From contig CAWDGV010000005.1 in assembly GCA_963801985.1 (NCBI GenBank), positions 1 to 64,000 on the forward strand: a DNA stretch of 64,000 nt, written 5' to 3'. Each line of letters opens with the position of its first letter. Within the stretch, counting starts at the first letter, position 1. The translations under genes and the position numbers were made by a program. Positions 45,181 through 53,978 of this stretch are shown piece after piece. Below the pieces are notes generated by a model. That model was not told the DNA's origin. It saw only the letters and a list, made by a program, of their open reading frames with translations, and did no database searches. Source of the stretch: JABDQZ01 sp963801985 (lineage in GTDB: Bacteria; Pseudomonadota; Gammaproteobacteria; Chromatiales; Chromatiaceae).

Positions 45181-45326
45181 CCCCCCGTTAACCCGTCATC
45201 CGGGCGCAGGGACGCTATGTCAGCCAAGTAACATCCACAAGACGCGGCTCCACAGGTGGCAAGGACTGCTTCCAGGCCCATGGTAAGGAAACAGCGATAA
45301 ACGAACAGACACCAACCAGCCACCCA

Positions 45327-45455
45327 AAAGAGCTTGTCATACGCACCGACTTGAAACAGTTTTTGCGTGATAAGCTACTTGATAATAAGGCCCACATGGA
45401 AAAACATGGTGAAGACATGGCGGTAATTCTCAACTGGAAATGGCAGGATGAATAA
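45327..45455 (+). pseudogene. Remnant of phosphoketolase (C-terminal end)
   Basis: An open frame ends at TAA 45453-45455 with LKQFLRDKLLDNKAHMEKHG followed by EDMAVILNWKWQDE. This is the characteristic end of xylulose-5-phosphate/fructose-6-phosphate phosphoketolases (KQFLRDKL...HGEDMPEI.NW.W). The catalytic regions are absent; upstream sequence in the same frame is not recognisable. The stop overlaps the start of the next gene by 8 bases, so DUF2254 sits exactly where a gene downstream of phosphoketolase would. Confidence 0.7.
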
Positions 45456-46800
45456 GTTAATAAAGTTTTGGGGTGATCTGCGATCGAGTTTCTGGTTTAT
45501 GCCTTCGCTAATGGTCACGAACAGCGCTATCTTTGCGGTGGTGTTGATCGAAGCAGACTCTGCCGGCAGTGACCGCTGGCTGAGCCAGTGGCCACGCCTG
45601 TTTGGAGCAGGGGCGGAAGGCTCGCGCCAGATGTTGTCCACACTGGCTGGCTCAATGATGACAGTTATGGGTATCACCTTCTCCATGACACTGCTGGCAC
45701 TAGTGCTGGCGTCGGGCCAGTACACCTCTCGCATTCTGAGAAACTTCATGCGCAATCCTGTCACGCAGGCGACGCTGGGGGTTTTCGCCAGCATTTTCAC
45801 TTATTGCCTGATCGTATTGCGCACCATTCGCGGCAGTGGTGGTGTAGACGAGTTCGTGCCGAGCCTGGCGGTATTTTTTGCCTTTGTAATGTCGCTCGGT
45901 GGCGTAGGTATCCTTATCTATTTCATTCATCATATTGCCTTATCGATTCAGGCATCCAGCATCATCGCCTCGGTCGCACAGGAGACTAATGCCTCTATTG
46001 ATCGGCTGCTGCCAGAAAAACCGTATCAGGAGCCCGATGAAGATGAAGGCCGGAACCAGGTACTCGAGTCACCAGATGAGAGGACCTGGTATCCAGTGCC
46101 GGCAGCCGAGAGTGGTTACGTTCAAAGCGTGGATATCGATACGCTGCTGCGCCTGGCAGGGGACAGCAGGACCATCGTGCGAATGGAGCACGGCATTGGC
46201 GCGTTTGTTGTGCAAGATACAGCTCTGGTCTCACTCGGCCTGACTTACCCACCAGAGCAGAAGGCAATTGATGCGCTTAATGCTGCTTACAGTATTGGCC
46301 GCCACCGCACCGTTGATCAGGATCCGGCTTTCGGTATCAGGGAGATTGTAGATATGGCCCTCAAGGCACTTTCTCCCGGGGTCAACGACACCTCAACGGC
46401 GGTGATGTGCGTGGACTATCTGACCTCGATTATGGCTCGGCTGACTGGTCGGCAATTCCCGCCATTGTACCGTTACGAGGGAGAAACGCTGCGTGTGGTG
46501 GCGATTGTTCCAAGCTTTGAAGGTCTATTGGCCGATGCCTTCGATCAGATTCGAGGTAGCGCCGAAGTGAATGTTGCCATTCTGCTGCGCATGCTCGGTG
46601 CGCTTGATACCATCGGTAGTCTGACGATCAGCCCCGGCCACTTACGAGCACTCGATGAACAGCTGCAGTGTATTGATGAGCTGGCCGATCGCACCATCGA
46701 AGCCACCCATGATCGCGCGCGGCTCGAAAGGCGGCTGTCGGAGGTGCGCGAAACGCTGGAAGCGCGTTATGCGTTGAGCTCAGGGGAAAAGAAGGCATAG
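45448..46800 (+). CDS. DUF2254 membrane protein coupled to the N-ATPase operon
   Basis: A 450-residue DUF2254 protein. Four hydrophobic segments in the first 170 residues (VTNSAIFAVVLIEADSAG, then MTVMGITFSMTLLALVLASGQY, FASIFTYCLIVLRTI and GVGILIYFIHH) precede a soluble C-terminal region of about 280 residues including LSPGVNDTSTAVMCVDYL. The function of the family is unknown. The stop is 4 bases before the atpD start, so transcription and probably translation are coupled to the ATPase. The start, ATG 45448, is preceded by a modest GGCAGG site. Confidence 0.8.
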   Translation: MNKLIKFWGDLRSSFWFMPSLMVTNSAIFAVVLIEADSAGSDRWLSQWPRLFGAGAEGSRQMLSTLAGSMMTVMGITFSMTLLALVLASGQYTSRILRNFMRNPVTQATLGVFASIFTYCLIVLRTIRGSGGVDEFVPSLAVFFAFVMSLGGVGILIYFIHHIALSIQASSIIASVAQETNASIDRLLPEKPYQEPDEDEGRNQVLESPDERTWYPVPAAESGYVQSVDIDTLLRLAGDSRTIVRMEHGIGAFVVQDTALVSLGLTYPPEQKAIDALNAAYSIGRHRTVDQDPAFGIREIVDMALKALSPGVNDTSTAVMCVDYLTSIMARLTGRQFPPLYRYEGETLRVVAIVPSFEGLLADAFDQIRGSAEVNVAILLRMLGALDTIGSLTISPGHLRALDEQLQCIDELADRTIEATHDRARLERRLSEVRETLEARYALSSGEKKA

Positions 46801-46804
46801 CGTT

Positions 46805-48286
46805 ATGGATACGAATCAAACAAAACCTAACGACAAATCTTCAATGAATAACGGCGTGGTGATTTCAGTGCGCGGCAGTGTTGTGGATATCCTGTTTGAT
46901 GAACATTTACCTCCCATCAATTCCCTGTTGCATGCGCGTGAGGGGAAGATTGCGATTGAAGTGCTGTCGCAACTTGACGCACATCGGGTGCGCGGCATTG
47001 CACTGACGCCTACCCAGGGCCTGGCGCGCGGTATGCCGGTGGAAGACAGTGGCGGGCCATTACAGACACTGGTAGGCAAGGGTATTCTGTCACGCATGTT
47101 CGATGTTTTCGGTAATGCAATCGACCACCAGCCAGCGCCGACAGACATCCAGCGACGTAGTGTGCATCATGCGCCGCCGGCGTTGGCACGGCGATCCACC
47201 AAGTCCGAAATCTTTGAAACCGGCATTAAACTCATCGATGTGTTAATGCCACTGGAACGTGGCGGCAAAGCCGGCCTGTTTGGTGGCGCAGGTGTGGGCA
47301 AGACGGTGTTGCTCACCGAGATGATTCACAACATGGTCGGGCAGCATGCTGGCGTGAGTATTTTTTGCGGTATTGGTGAACGCTGTCGCGAAGGCGAAGA
47401 ACTGCACCGGGAAATGAAAGCGGCAGGTGTGCTGGATAATATGGTAATGGTGTTCGGTCAAATGAACGAGCCACCCGGTGCGCGTTTTCGTGTAGGCCAT
47501 GCTGCACTGACCATGGCCGAGTATTTTCGTGATGATGAAAATCGCGATGTGCTGCTGCTCATCGATAATATTTTTCGTTTTATTCAGGCAGGCATGGAAG
47601 TGTCCGGTTTGATGGGGCAAATGCCGGCGCGCCTCGGTTATCAGCCGACCATGGGTACCGAGTTGTCACAGCTGGAAGAGCGTATCGCCAATACGGATAA
47701 CGGTGCTATCACTTCAATCCAGGCTGTGTACGTACCGGCGGACGATTTCACTGACCCTGCTGCTGTGCATACCTTTTCGCATCTTTCCGCATCCATCGTG
47801 TTGTCGCGCAAACGGGCGAGTGAAGGACTTTACCCGGCCATCGATCCCCTGCAATCCAGTTCAAAAATGGCAACGCCCGGCATCATTGGCAAGCGGCATT
47901 ATGCACTGGCTCAGGAGATCCGTCGCACCCTCGCACAATATGCCGAACTCAGGGACATTATCGCCATGCTCGGTATGGAACAGTTATCAGTAGAGGATCA
48001 TAAAGTTGTGGGGCGTGCGCGGCGACTGGAACGTTTTCTGACCCAGCCGTTTTTTACCACTGAACAGTTTACCGGTCTGCAGGGTAAGCTGGTTAGTCTC
48101 AGCGATGCGCTCGATGGTTGCGAACGTATCCTGCGCGATGAATTTAAAGACTATCCGGAAAGTGCGCTTTATATGATTGGCGCAATTGATGAAGCCAGGC
48201 AAAAGGCTGACGAAAATAAAGGTGATGACATCAAACAGGCATCACCAGAGCAAGCACAACCTGCGAGTAGTGCCAATGAATCTTAA
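46805..48286 (+). CDS. atpD: N-type ATPase, F1 subunit beta
   Basis: A 493-residue catalytic subunit. Walker A GGAGVGKT (160-167), Walker B DVLLLIDN and the arginine/loop regions (QAGMEVSGLMGQMPARLGYQP) are intact. The DELSEED loop is replaced by MEQLSVED, a frequent variant in N-ATPases. It is the first gene of the order atpD-C-Q-R-B-E-F-A-G that defines the N-ATPase class. The C-terminus carries a 25-residue polar tail (Lys/Gln/Ala-rich) beyond the usual end. Overlaps atpC by 11 bases. Confidence 0.95.
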   Translation: MDTNQTKPNDKSSMNNGVVISVRGSVVDILFDEHLPPINSLLHAREGKIAIEVLSQLDAHRVRGIALTPTQGLARGMPVEDSGGPLQTLVGKGILSRMFDVFGNAIDHQPAPTDIQRRSVHHAPPALARRSTKSEIFETGIKLIDVLMPLERGGKAGLFGGAGVGKTVLLTEMIHNMVGQHAGVSIFCGIGERCREGEELHREMKAAGVLDNMVMVFGQMNEPPGARFRVGHAALTMAEYFRDDENRDVLLLIDNIFRFIQAGMEVSGLMGQMPARLGYQPTMGTELSQLEERIANTDNGAITSIQAVYVPADDFTDPAAVHTFSHLSASIVLSRKRASEGLYPAIDPLQSSSKMATPGIIGKRHYALAQEIRRTLAQYAELRDIIAMLGMEQLSVEDHKVVGRARRLERFLTQPFFTTEQFTGLQGKLVSLSDALDGCERILRDEFKDYPESALYMIGAIDEARQKADENKGDDIKQASPEQAQPASSANES

Positions 48287-48665
48287 GATCCTTTTGCCTT
48301 ACATGGTGTTCGCCGACAAGCGTGATGTGTTGCGTATTGTTGCGGTAACAGACGAAGGTTTATTTGGACTCCTGCCTCGCCGGCTTGACTGCGTGGCATC
48401 ATTGTCGGCAGGAATACTGGTTTATGAAACCGCAGCAGATGGCGAAGTTTACATCGCAGTGGATGAAGGTGTTCTGGTTAAAACCGGTAGCGATGTGCGG
48501 GTCTCTGTGCGTAATGCGATTGGCAGCATGAGTCTGGATAAATTGCGCACGACCGTGGAGGCGGAGTTTATGCATCTGGATGAACAGGAGCAGAAGGTGC
48601 GTTCGGTGCTGGCGAAAATGGAGAGCGGATTTATTCGTCGTCTGGCGGAGTTTCATCATGACTGA
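48276..48665 (+). CDS. atpC: N-type ATPase, F1 subunit epsilon
   Basis: 129 residues. Start ATG 48276 (MNLKILLPYMVF) overlaps the atpD stop. The N-terminal beta sandwich (VTDEGLFGLLPRRLDCVASL) and C-terminal helical hairpin (HLDEQEQKVRSVLAKMESGF) are recognisable. It links the rotor to the catalytic head and may brake ATP hydrolysis. Confidence 0.9.
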   Translation: MNLKILLPYMVFADKRDVLRIVAVTDEGLFGLLPRRLDCVASLSAGILVYETAADGEVYIAVDEGVLVKTGSDVRVSVRNAIGSMSLDKLRTTVEAEFMHLDEQEQKVRSVLAKMESGFIRRLAEFHHD

Positions 48666-49029
48666 AAAACCAGGCTTGCATCAGCGACCGGGCAAAACCG
48701 AATTCAGCCGGCAGGTTGGTGATATGGCAGAACGCAAACTGAAGGCGCAGCGTCATGTGACTAAAACCGTGTGGTCCGGCCTGGGTATGATGGGGCTGGT
48801 TGGCTGGTCGGTGGCAATGCCAACCTTGCTGGGTGCGGCACTCGGACTCTGGCTCGATAAACGTTATCCGGGTGAACATTCATGGACGCTCGCGCTGCTG
48901 GCGTTAGGTCTTGGTCTGGGGTGTTTTAATGCCTGGCGCTGGATTGTTAAGGAAGACAGGGAAATTCATCAGGACGAAAGCGAAAATAAAGAAGCTCCCA
49001 ATAAAGTGGATGAGAATAATCATGAATGA
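48658..49029 (+). CDS. atpQ: N-type ATPase subunit AtpQ (AtpI-like)
   Basis: 123 residues with two membrane helices (GWSVAMPTLLGAALGLWLDK and WTLALLALGLGLGCFNAW). This is the AtpI-like protein specific to N-ATPase operons. It probably assists assembly of the c-ring or Mg2+ supply. ATG 48658 overlaps the atpC stop by 8 bases. The C-terminal tail is acidic. Confidence 0.88.
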   Translation: MTEKPGLHQRPGKTEFSRQVGDMAERKLKAQRHVTKTVWSGLGMMGLVGWSVAMPTLLGAALGLWLDKRYPGEHSWTLALLALGLGLGCFNAWRWIVKEDREIHQDESENKEAPNKVDENNHE

Positions 49030-49342
49030 ATTGCTGTTATTTGTGTTTGCAATACTGCTTGCTCTGCTTGAGGGTGCCTTGCTCGGTGTGTTTTTTTTCG
49101 CTGGTCTGTGGTGGACGGTACGTAAAATGGCATCGAGCAAACAGGTGGCGTTGTTGTTTTTAGGCAGTATGTTGCTGCGTACCAGCATTGTCATAATGGG
49201 TTTCTATTTTATTCTGGATGGCGACAACTGGCAGCACTTACTTGTGGGCCTGCTGGGTTTTATCATCGCTCGCATCATTGTCACCCGGCTGACGCGCAAT
49301 GCGGATCAGTACAAAAACAGTATTACGGCAGGCGGTTCATGA
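49022..49342 (+). CDS. atpR: N-type ATPase subunit AtpR
   Basis: 106 residues, three hydrophobic helices (LLLFVFAILLALLEGALLGV, then FLGSMLLRTSIVIMGFYFIL and LLVGLLGFIIARIIVTRL). Position and size identify the N-ATPase-specific membrane protein AtpR. Its Arg residues within the membrane part (LLRTS, FIIARI) are thought to interact with the c-ring carboxylate. It overlaps atpQ by 8 and atpB by 4 bases. Confidence 0.88.
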   Translation: MNELLLFVFAILLALLEGALLGVFFFAGLWWTVRKMASSKQVALLFLGSMLLRTSIVIMGFYFILDGDNWQHLLVGLLGFIIARIIVTRLTRNADQYKNSITAGGS

Positions 49343-50046
49343 ATCTGAGTCCCGACAATATCATTTACTGGCAAATGGGCTTTTTCAAACTCAATGCCAC
49401 CATTGTTTACACCTGGGGACTGATGCTGGTGCTGGTGCTCGGTTCAAAACTCATTACCCGCAATTTGTCCACGGAGCTGACACGTTCGCGCTGGCAGAAT
49501 TTGCTGGAGATTATCGTCACCGGTATTAACCAGCAGATCGAAGAGGTAGGGCTGAAAAATCCGCAAAAATATCTCGGCTTTCTGGGTAGTCTGTTCCTGT
49601 TCGTCGCTATGGCAAGCCTGTTCACTGTTGTACCCGGCTATGAACCACCAACCGGCTCGCTCTCGACCACCGCCGCGCTGGCGATCTGCGTGTTTGTGGC
49701 CGTACCGATGTTTGGCATCGAAGAAAGCGGACTGGGTGAATACTTTCGCGGCTACCTGAAACCGACGATTATCATGTTGCCCTTCAATATTATCAGCGAG
49801 ATATCACGCACCCTGGCACTGGCTGTTCGCCTGTTTGGCAACATGATGAGCGGCACGATGATACTGGCCATTTTGTTGACCATTACACCCTTTATTTTTC
49901 CGGTCGTAATGAGCGCGCTCGGCTTGTTGACCGGCATGGTGCAGGCTTACATCTTCAGTATTCTGGCCACGGTTTATATTGCTGCGGCAACACGTGTCCG
50001 CAAAACCGAACCGGAAGATAAAACAGGGTCTGAAAGCAAACAATGA
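49339..50046 (+). CDS. atpB: N-type ATPase, F0 subunit a
   Basis: 235 residues with about five membrane helices. The essential arginine lies in LALAVRLFGNMMSG, as in other a-subunits. It forms the half-channels for Na+ or H+ next to the c-ring. ATG 49339 overlaps the atpR stop (ATGA). Length is near the family value (230-280). Confidence 0.93.
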   Translation: MNLSPDNIIYWQMGFFKLNATIVYTWGLMLVLVLGSKLITRNLSTELTRSRWQNLLEIIVTGINQQIEEVGLKNPQKYLGFLGSLFLFVAMASLFTVVPGYEPPTGSLSTTAALAICVFVAVPMFGIEESGLGEYFRGYLKPTIIMLPFNIISEISRTLALAVRLFGNMMSGTMILAILLTITPFIFPVVMSALGLLTGMVQAYIFSILATVYIAAATRVRKTEPEDKTGSESKQ

Positions 50047-50077
50047 AACATCAACTACGACGATTGACGGAGATATT

Positions 50078-50359
50078 ATGGACAGCGTAACTATTATTGC
50101 GATGGTCTCAATTTTCACCGCTGGCATTACCATTGCCATCGGGGTTATCGGGCCTTCACTGGGAGAAGGCAGGGCAGTGGCGACGGCACTGACCTCGCTG
50201 GCGCAGCAGCCCGATGCATCGGCAACCATTACCCGCACATTGTTTGTTGGTCTGGCGATGATCGAATCCACGGCCATTTATTCTTTTGTGGTTTCGATGA
50301 TTCTTATTTTCGCCAATCCGTTCTGGAATCATGTCATCGCACAGGCCGCAGGAAAATAA
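50078..50359 (+). CDS. atpE: N-type ATPase, F0 subunit c with Na+-type ligands
   Basis: 93 residues, two membrane helices. The start is ATG 50078, with ACGGAGA ahead. Ion site: Glu63-Ser64-Thr65 and Tyr68 (MIESTAIY) correspond to the Na+ ligands Glu65, Ser66, Thr67 and Tyr70 of Ilyobacter tartaricus. The position of Gln32 is a glutamate here (Glu30 in GPSLGEGRA), giving two carboxylates per hairpin, which is typical of N-ATPase c-subunits. Na+ translocation is therefore likely but needs biochemistry. Confidence 0.93.
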   Translation: MDSVTIIAMVSIFTAGITIAIGVIGPSLGEGRAVATALTSLAQQPDASATITRTLFVGLAMIESTAIYSFVVSMILIFANPFWNHVIAQAAGK

Positions 50360-50362
50360 CGC

Positions 50363-51193
50363 ATGCTGATCGACTGGTTTACCGTTATTGCGCAGGTCAT
50401 TAACTTCCTTATTTTGGTGTGGTTGCTGAAGCATTTCTTGTACCAGCCAATTCTCGATGCGATTGACGCACGGGAAAAACGTATCGCTGCGAAACTTACC
50501 GATGCCGATGCAAAAGAAAGCGAAGCTCAGAAACAACGCCAAGAGTATCAGCAGAAAAACGAGCTTTTCGAGCAGCAACGCAATGCACACATGAATGAGG
50601 CAATCGAAGCAGCGAAAGCCGAACGAGCGCAGTTGCTTGATGCGGCACGACAGGAGTCAGAAGCTTTGCGAGCCAGGCTCGAGCAGGCATTAAGAAACGA
50701 ACAACAGAGTCTGAATGAAGAGCTCGGACGTCGCGCGCGCGAAGAAGTGTTTGCGATTGCCCGTAAGGTTTTGTCTGATCTTGCCGGAACCAGTCTTGAA
50801 CAACGCATGACGGAAATCTTTCTTGATCGCCTGGCAGAGCTGGATACGGTAAAAGTAAACGAATTGAAATCGGTATTTCATACATCATCCGATACATTGC
50901 GGGTACGTACTGCCTTTCAATTGTCAGTACCACAAAGGACGGCTATTGAAATGGCGGTTGCAGAAATTTTAGGTGAACAGAAAACGCTCGAGTTCGTAAC
51001 CGTGCCTGATCTGGTCAGCGGGATTGAGATCCACTCCGATGGACGCAAGATAGCCTGGAGTATTGCCGACTATCTGGACTCACTGGCAAAAAGTGTTGAT
51101 GATCTGCTGAAAAACAAATCTGAAACCGCGGGTGCTGCTTCGGCAAATTCGGCAGCGACGACGGCACAGGATGTCGATAACAATGAGCACTGA
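50363..51193 (+). CDS. atpF: N-type ATPase, long subunit b with a delta-like end
   Basis: 276 residues, against about 156 for an ordinary b subunit. An N-terminal membrane helix (QVINFLILVWLLKHFLYQPI) is followed by a long charged stalk helix (to about 160). The C-terminal region resembles the end of subunit delta (IEMAVAEILGEQKTLEFVTV, then DLVSGIEIHSDGRKIAWSI). No separate atpH is in the operon, which fits the known N-ATPase design in which b replaces b+delta. It overlaps atpA by 11 bases. Confidence 0.9.
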   Translation: MLIDWFTVIAQVINFLILVWLLKHFLYQPILDAIDAREKRIAAKLTDADAKESEAQKQRQEYQQKNELFEQQRNAHMNEAIEAAKAERAQLLDAARQESEALRARLEQALRNEQQSLNEELGRRAREEVFAIARKVLSDLAGTSLEQRMTEIFLDRLAELDTVKVNELKSVFHTSSDTLRVRTAFQLSVPQRTAIEMAVAEILGEQKTLEFVTVPDLVSGIEIHSDGRKIAWSIADYLDSLAKSVDDLLKNKSETAGAASANSAATTAQDVDNNEH

Positions 51194-52760
51194 AAAAATC
51201 GCCAACAACAATCTGAAAAGCGGCAATCTGAAAAATGTGTTCGATAGTGTGTACTCCGGAATAAGCCGTGCGCGTGAATCATTTGTACCGCGACTGACGC
51301 CACGGGAGGTGGGAACGATTACCAGTATAGCGACCGGCATCGCTAAAGTGTCCGGTCTGCCTGGTGTCGGTTTTGAGGAAGTACTCAAATTTCCTGGTGA
51401 TATTTATGGCATTGCCTTTAATGTGGATGAAGATGAAATCGGTGTGGTATTACTTGGCGATTACTGGCACTTACAGGCGGGCGATGAAGTTGAACGCCGC
51501 GGGCACGTGGTGGATGTGCCGGTTGGCGATGGATTGATCGGGCGCATTATTAATCCCATGGGCCGGCCACTGGATGGTAAGGGCAGGCTGGTTAGCAGCG
51601 AACGCCTGCCAGTCGAGCGTCCTGCGCCTTCAATTCTGGATCGTGCTCCGGTAAGCATGCCGCTGCAAACCGGCATCAAGGTCATTGATGCACTTATTCC
51701 TGTAGGACGCGGTCAGCGTGAATTAATTCTCGGTGATCGACAGACCGGCAAGACGGCGATCGCGCTGGATACCATACTCAACCAGCGCGGTAAGAATGTG
51801 CTCTGTGTGTATTGTGCCATTGGCCAGCGCGCCTCGGGTGTCGCCAAGGTGATTGCCACATTGCGCGAGCAGGGTGCGTTGGAATACACCGTTATTGTGG
51901 TTACTGAAGGTAACGATCCGCCCGGACTTGCTTACGTGGCGCCTTATGCAGCGACCAGCATCGCGGAGTATTTTATGCAGCAAGGTCGTGATGTGCTGAT
52001 TGTTTATGACGACCTGACCCACCATGCACGTGCGTATCGCGAGCTGTCTTTATTGCTGCGACGTCCACCAGGACGTGAAGCTTTTCCCGGTGATATTTTT
52101 TATATTCATTCGAGGCTGCTGGAACGTGCCACACATCTGCGCGCGGAACTCGGGGGCGGATCAATGACGGCATTACCGATTATTGAAACCGAAGCGCAGG
52201 ATATTTCCGCTTATATTCCGACGAATTTAATTTCCATTACCGATGGCCAGATTTACCTCTCACCATCGCTGTTTGAGCTGGGTGTGTTACCCGCGGTTGA
52301 CGTGGGTAAATCAGTTTCACGTGTTGGTGGTAAGGCGCAGCGTGCAGCCTATCGCGCTGTGGCAGGAGATCTTAAACTGGCCTACGCGCAGTTCGAGGAG
52401 CTGGAAACATTTGCCCGCTTTGGCGCCCGCCTGGATGACAACACCCGAAAAATTATCGAACACGGACGGCGTATTCGTGCCTGTCTAAAGCAGCCGGAAT
52501 TCGCTCCGGTTTCGATGGCAGCACAGATTGCCATGTTACTGGCATTGTCGGAAAAACTGTTTGATGAGATACCGCTTGATCAAATGACTGCGGCCGAGCA
52601 GGCCGTGCATGAGGCTGCCACAGGTATTCCGGCCGAGGTCTGCGCACGATTTGAGAGCACAAAAAAACTAAGTGAAGAAGATCGGACTTTAATTACCCAG
52701 GTCGCCAGAAATGCACTCACTAACTTTCACCCTGAGGCGTCACTGGAAGAGAAATTATGA
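51183..52760 (+). CDS. atpA: N-type ATPase, F1 subunit alpha
   Basis: 525 residues from ATG 51183 (the longer frame is an overlap artefact). Walker A GDRQTGKTAIALDTI, the arginine-finger region (LSPSLFELGVLPAVDVGKSV, then SRVGGKAQ) and the C-terminal helical bundle are complete. It shares the catalytic interface with beta. Overlaps atpF by 11 and atpG by 4 bases. Confidence 0.95.
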   Translation: MSTEKIANNNLKSGNLKNVFDSVYSGISRARESFVPRLTPREVGTITSIATGIAKVSGLPGVGFEEVLKFPGDIYGIAFNVDEDEIGVVLLGDYWHLQAGDEVERRGHVVDVPVGDGLIGRIINPMGRPLDGKGRLVSSERLPVERPAPSILDRAPVSMPLQTGIKVIDALIPVGRGQRELILGDRQTGKTAIALDTILNQRGKNVLCVYCAIGQRASGVAKVIATLREQGALEYTVIVVTEGNDPPGLAYVAPYAATSIAEYFMQQGRDVLIVYDDLTHHARAYRELSLLLRRPPGREAFPGDIFYIHSRLLERATHLRAELGGGSMTALPIIETEAQDISAYIPTNLISITDGQIYLSPSLFELGVLPAVDVGKSVSRVGGKAQRAAYRAVAGDLKLAYAQFEELETFARFGARLDDNTRKIIEHGRRIRACLKQPEFAPVSMAAQIAMLLALSEKLFDEIPLDQMTAAEQAVHEAATGIPAEVCARFESTKKLSEEDRTLITQVARNALTNFHPEASLEEKL

Positions 52761-53635
52761 GTGATAGCGTCGCCAGCCTGCGTCACAAGATTGGTAGTGC
52801 GGAAGAACTTGAATCGGTCGTGCGCACAATGAAAGCGATGGCGGCATCGAGCATTGGCCAGTACGAGAATGCCGTGCGTTCGCTGGATGATTATTATCGA
52901 ACCGTTCAGCTGGGGCTCGCAGCGTGTTTCCGGGAGGATAAATCACCGGGAGTGAGATCGGCAATAAAACAGCAAAAGCAGACGGCGATTGCTGCCATCG
53001 TATTTGGTTCTGATCAGGGACTGGTTGGCCAATTTAATGAGGCCATGGTCGAATACGCTGTTGATACGCTGGACAAATTGCCGGGTAAAAAAATTGTCTG
53101 GGCAGTTGGTGTGCGTATTCACTCGCGTCTCGCGGAAACTCATCTGCAAACGATGGCGGATTTTACCCTGCCGAATTCGATTAATGCGATTACACCACTG
53201 GTAGGGCAGATTCTGATTGAATTGGAAGCGCAGCGTGAAAAGGGGTTAATTGAACAGGTTTACCTGTTTCATAATCGCCCCAAAACCGGATCAATTTATA
53301 CTCCTGCGAGTCAGCAGTTGCTGCCACTGGACGAAACATGGTTACAAAATTTGGCAGAGATTCACTGGCCTACGCAAAATCTACCAGAGGTGATGAACAG
53401 CAGGGAAAAAACCTTAAGGGCACTGGTGCGTGAGTATCTTTTTGTTACGCTATTTCGGGCATGCGCTGAATCGCTGGCCAGTGAAAATGCCAGTCGACTG
53501 GCTGCTATGCAACGTGCTGAAAAAAATATCGATGAACTGCAGGACGATCTTAACCGAACCTTTAATCGCCTACGGCAGAGTGGTATCGATGAGGAACTGT
53601 TCGACGTGATTTCCGGGTTCGAGGCGCTGAGGTAA
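52757..53635 (+). CDS. atpG: N-type ATPase, F1 subunit gamma
   Basis: 292 residues, the rotor shaft. The N-terminal helix (SLRHKIGSAEELESVVRTMK) and C-terminal helix (MQRAEKNIDELQDDLNRTFN) form the coiled coil; the middle Rossmann-like domain is present (AAIVFGSDQGLVGQFNEAMV). The last gene of the ATPase operon. It is followed by the nhaA remnant. Confidence 0.93.
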   Translation: MSDSVASLRHKIGSAEELESVVRTMKAMAASSIGQYENAVRSLDDYYRTVQLGLAACFREDKSPGVRSAIKQQKQTAIAAIVFGSDQGLVGQFNEAMVEYAVDTLDKLPGKKIVWAVGVRIHSRLAETHLQTMADFTLPNSINAITPLVGQILIELEAQREKGLIEQVYLFHNRPKTGSIYTPASQQLLPLDETWLQNLAEIHWPTQNLPEVMNSREKTLRALVREYLFVTLFRACAESLASENASRLAAMQRAEKNIDELQDDLNRTFNRLRQSGIDEELFDVISGFEALR

Positions 53636-53668
53636 AGCTTAGAAACTAAATTGCTTGCTACAGGTTAA

Positions 53669-53937
53669 CCCGGATTAGGAATTATTACCGGGCTGTTCCT
53701 CGGAAAATATATCGGTATTTCCGCTGCTTGCTGGCTGGGCCTGCGCTACAAGGTTGGCTGTTTACCGGATGGTCTTAATCTTCAACATGTTATTGGGATC
53801 TGACTCATCGCAGGGATAGGTTTTACTATGTCGACATTTATAGCCACGTTAAGCCTGGACCATATACGTTATTTATTGCCTGCTTTTCGTTTCTCGTAAT
53901 TTTTAGAGCAACGGGATTGCTATTTGGATTTGAGTGA
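53669..53937 (+). pseudogene. nhaA: Remnant of NhaA Na+/H+ antiporter (3' end)
   Basis: After a TAA, the frame reads GLGIITGLFLGKYIGISAAC and PDGLNLQHVIGI, then an in-frame TGA exactly where NhaA has Gly (GLLAGIGFTMS), then LIAGIGFTMSTFIATLSLDH. The end needs a shift into a second frame (FSFLVIFRATGLLFGFE). These are the last membrane helices of NhaA; the first two thirds are missing. A Na+/H+ antiporter gene was therefore lost directly downstream of the ATPase operon. Confidence 0.8.
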
Positions 53938-53978
53938 ATCACTCTTCCGTTTAATCTCAAAGCTGAAAAAGGACCACC

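Noticed and set aside
45215..45433. Minus-strand frames around the CbpM and phosphoketolase stumps
   Set aside because: The plus-strand stumps match known protein families; the minus-strand frames match nothing.
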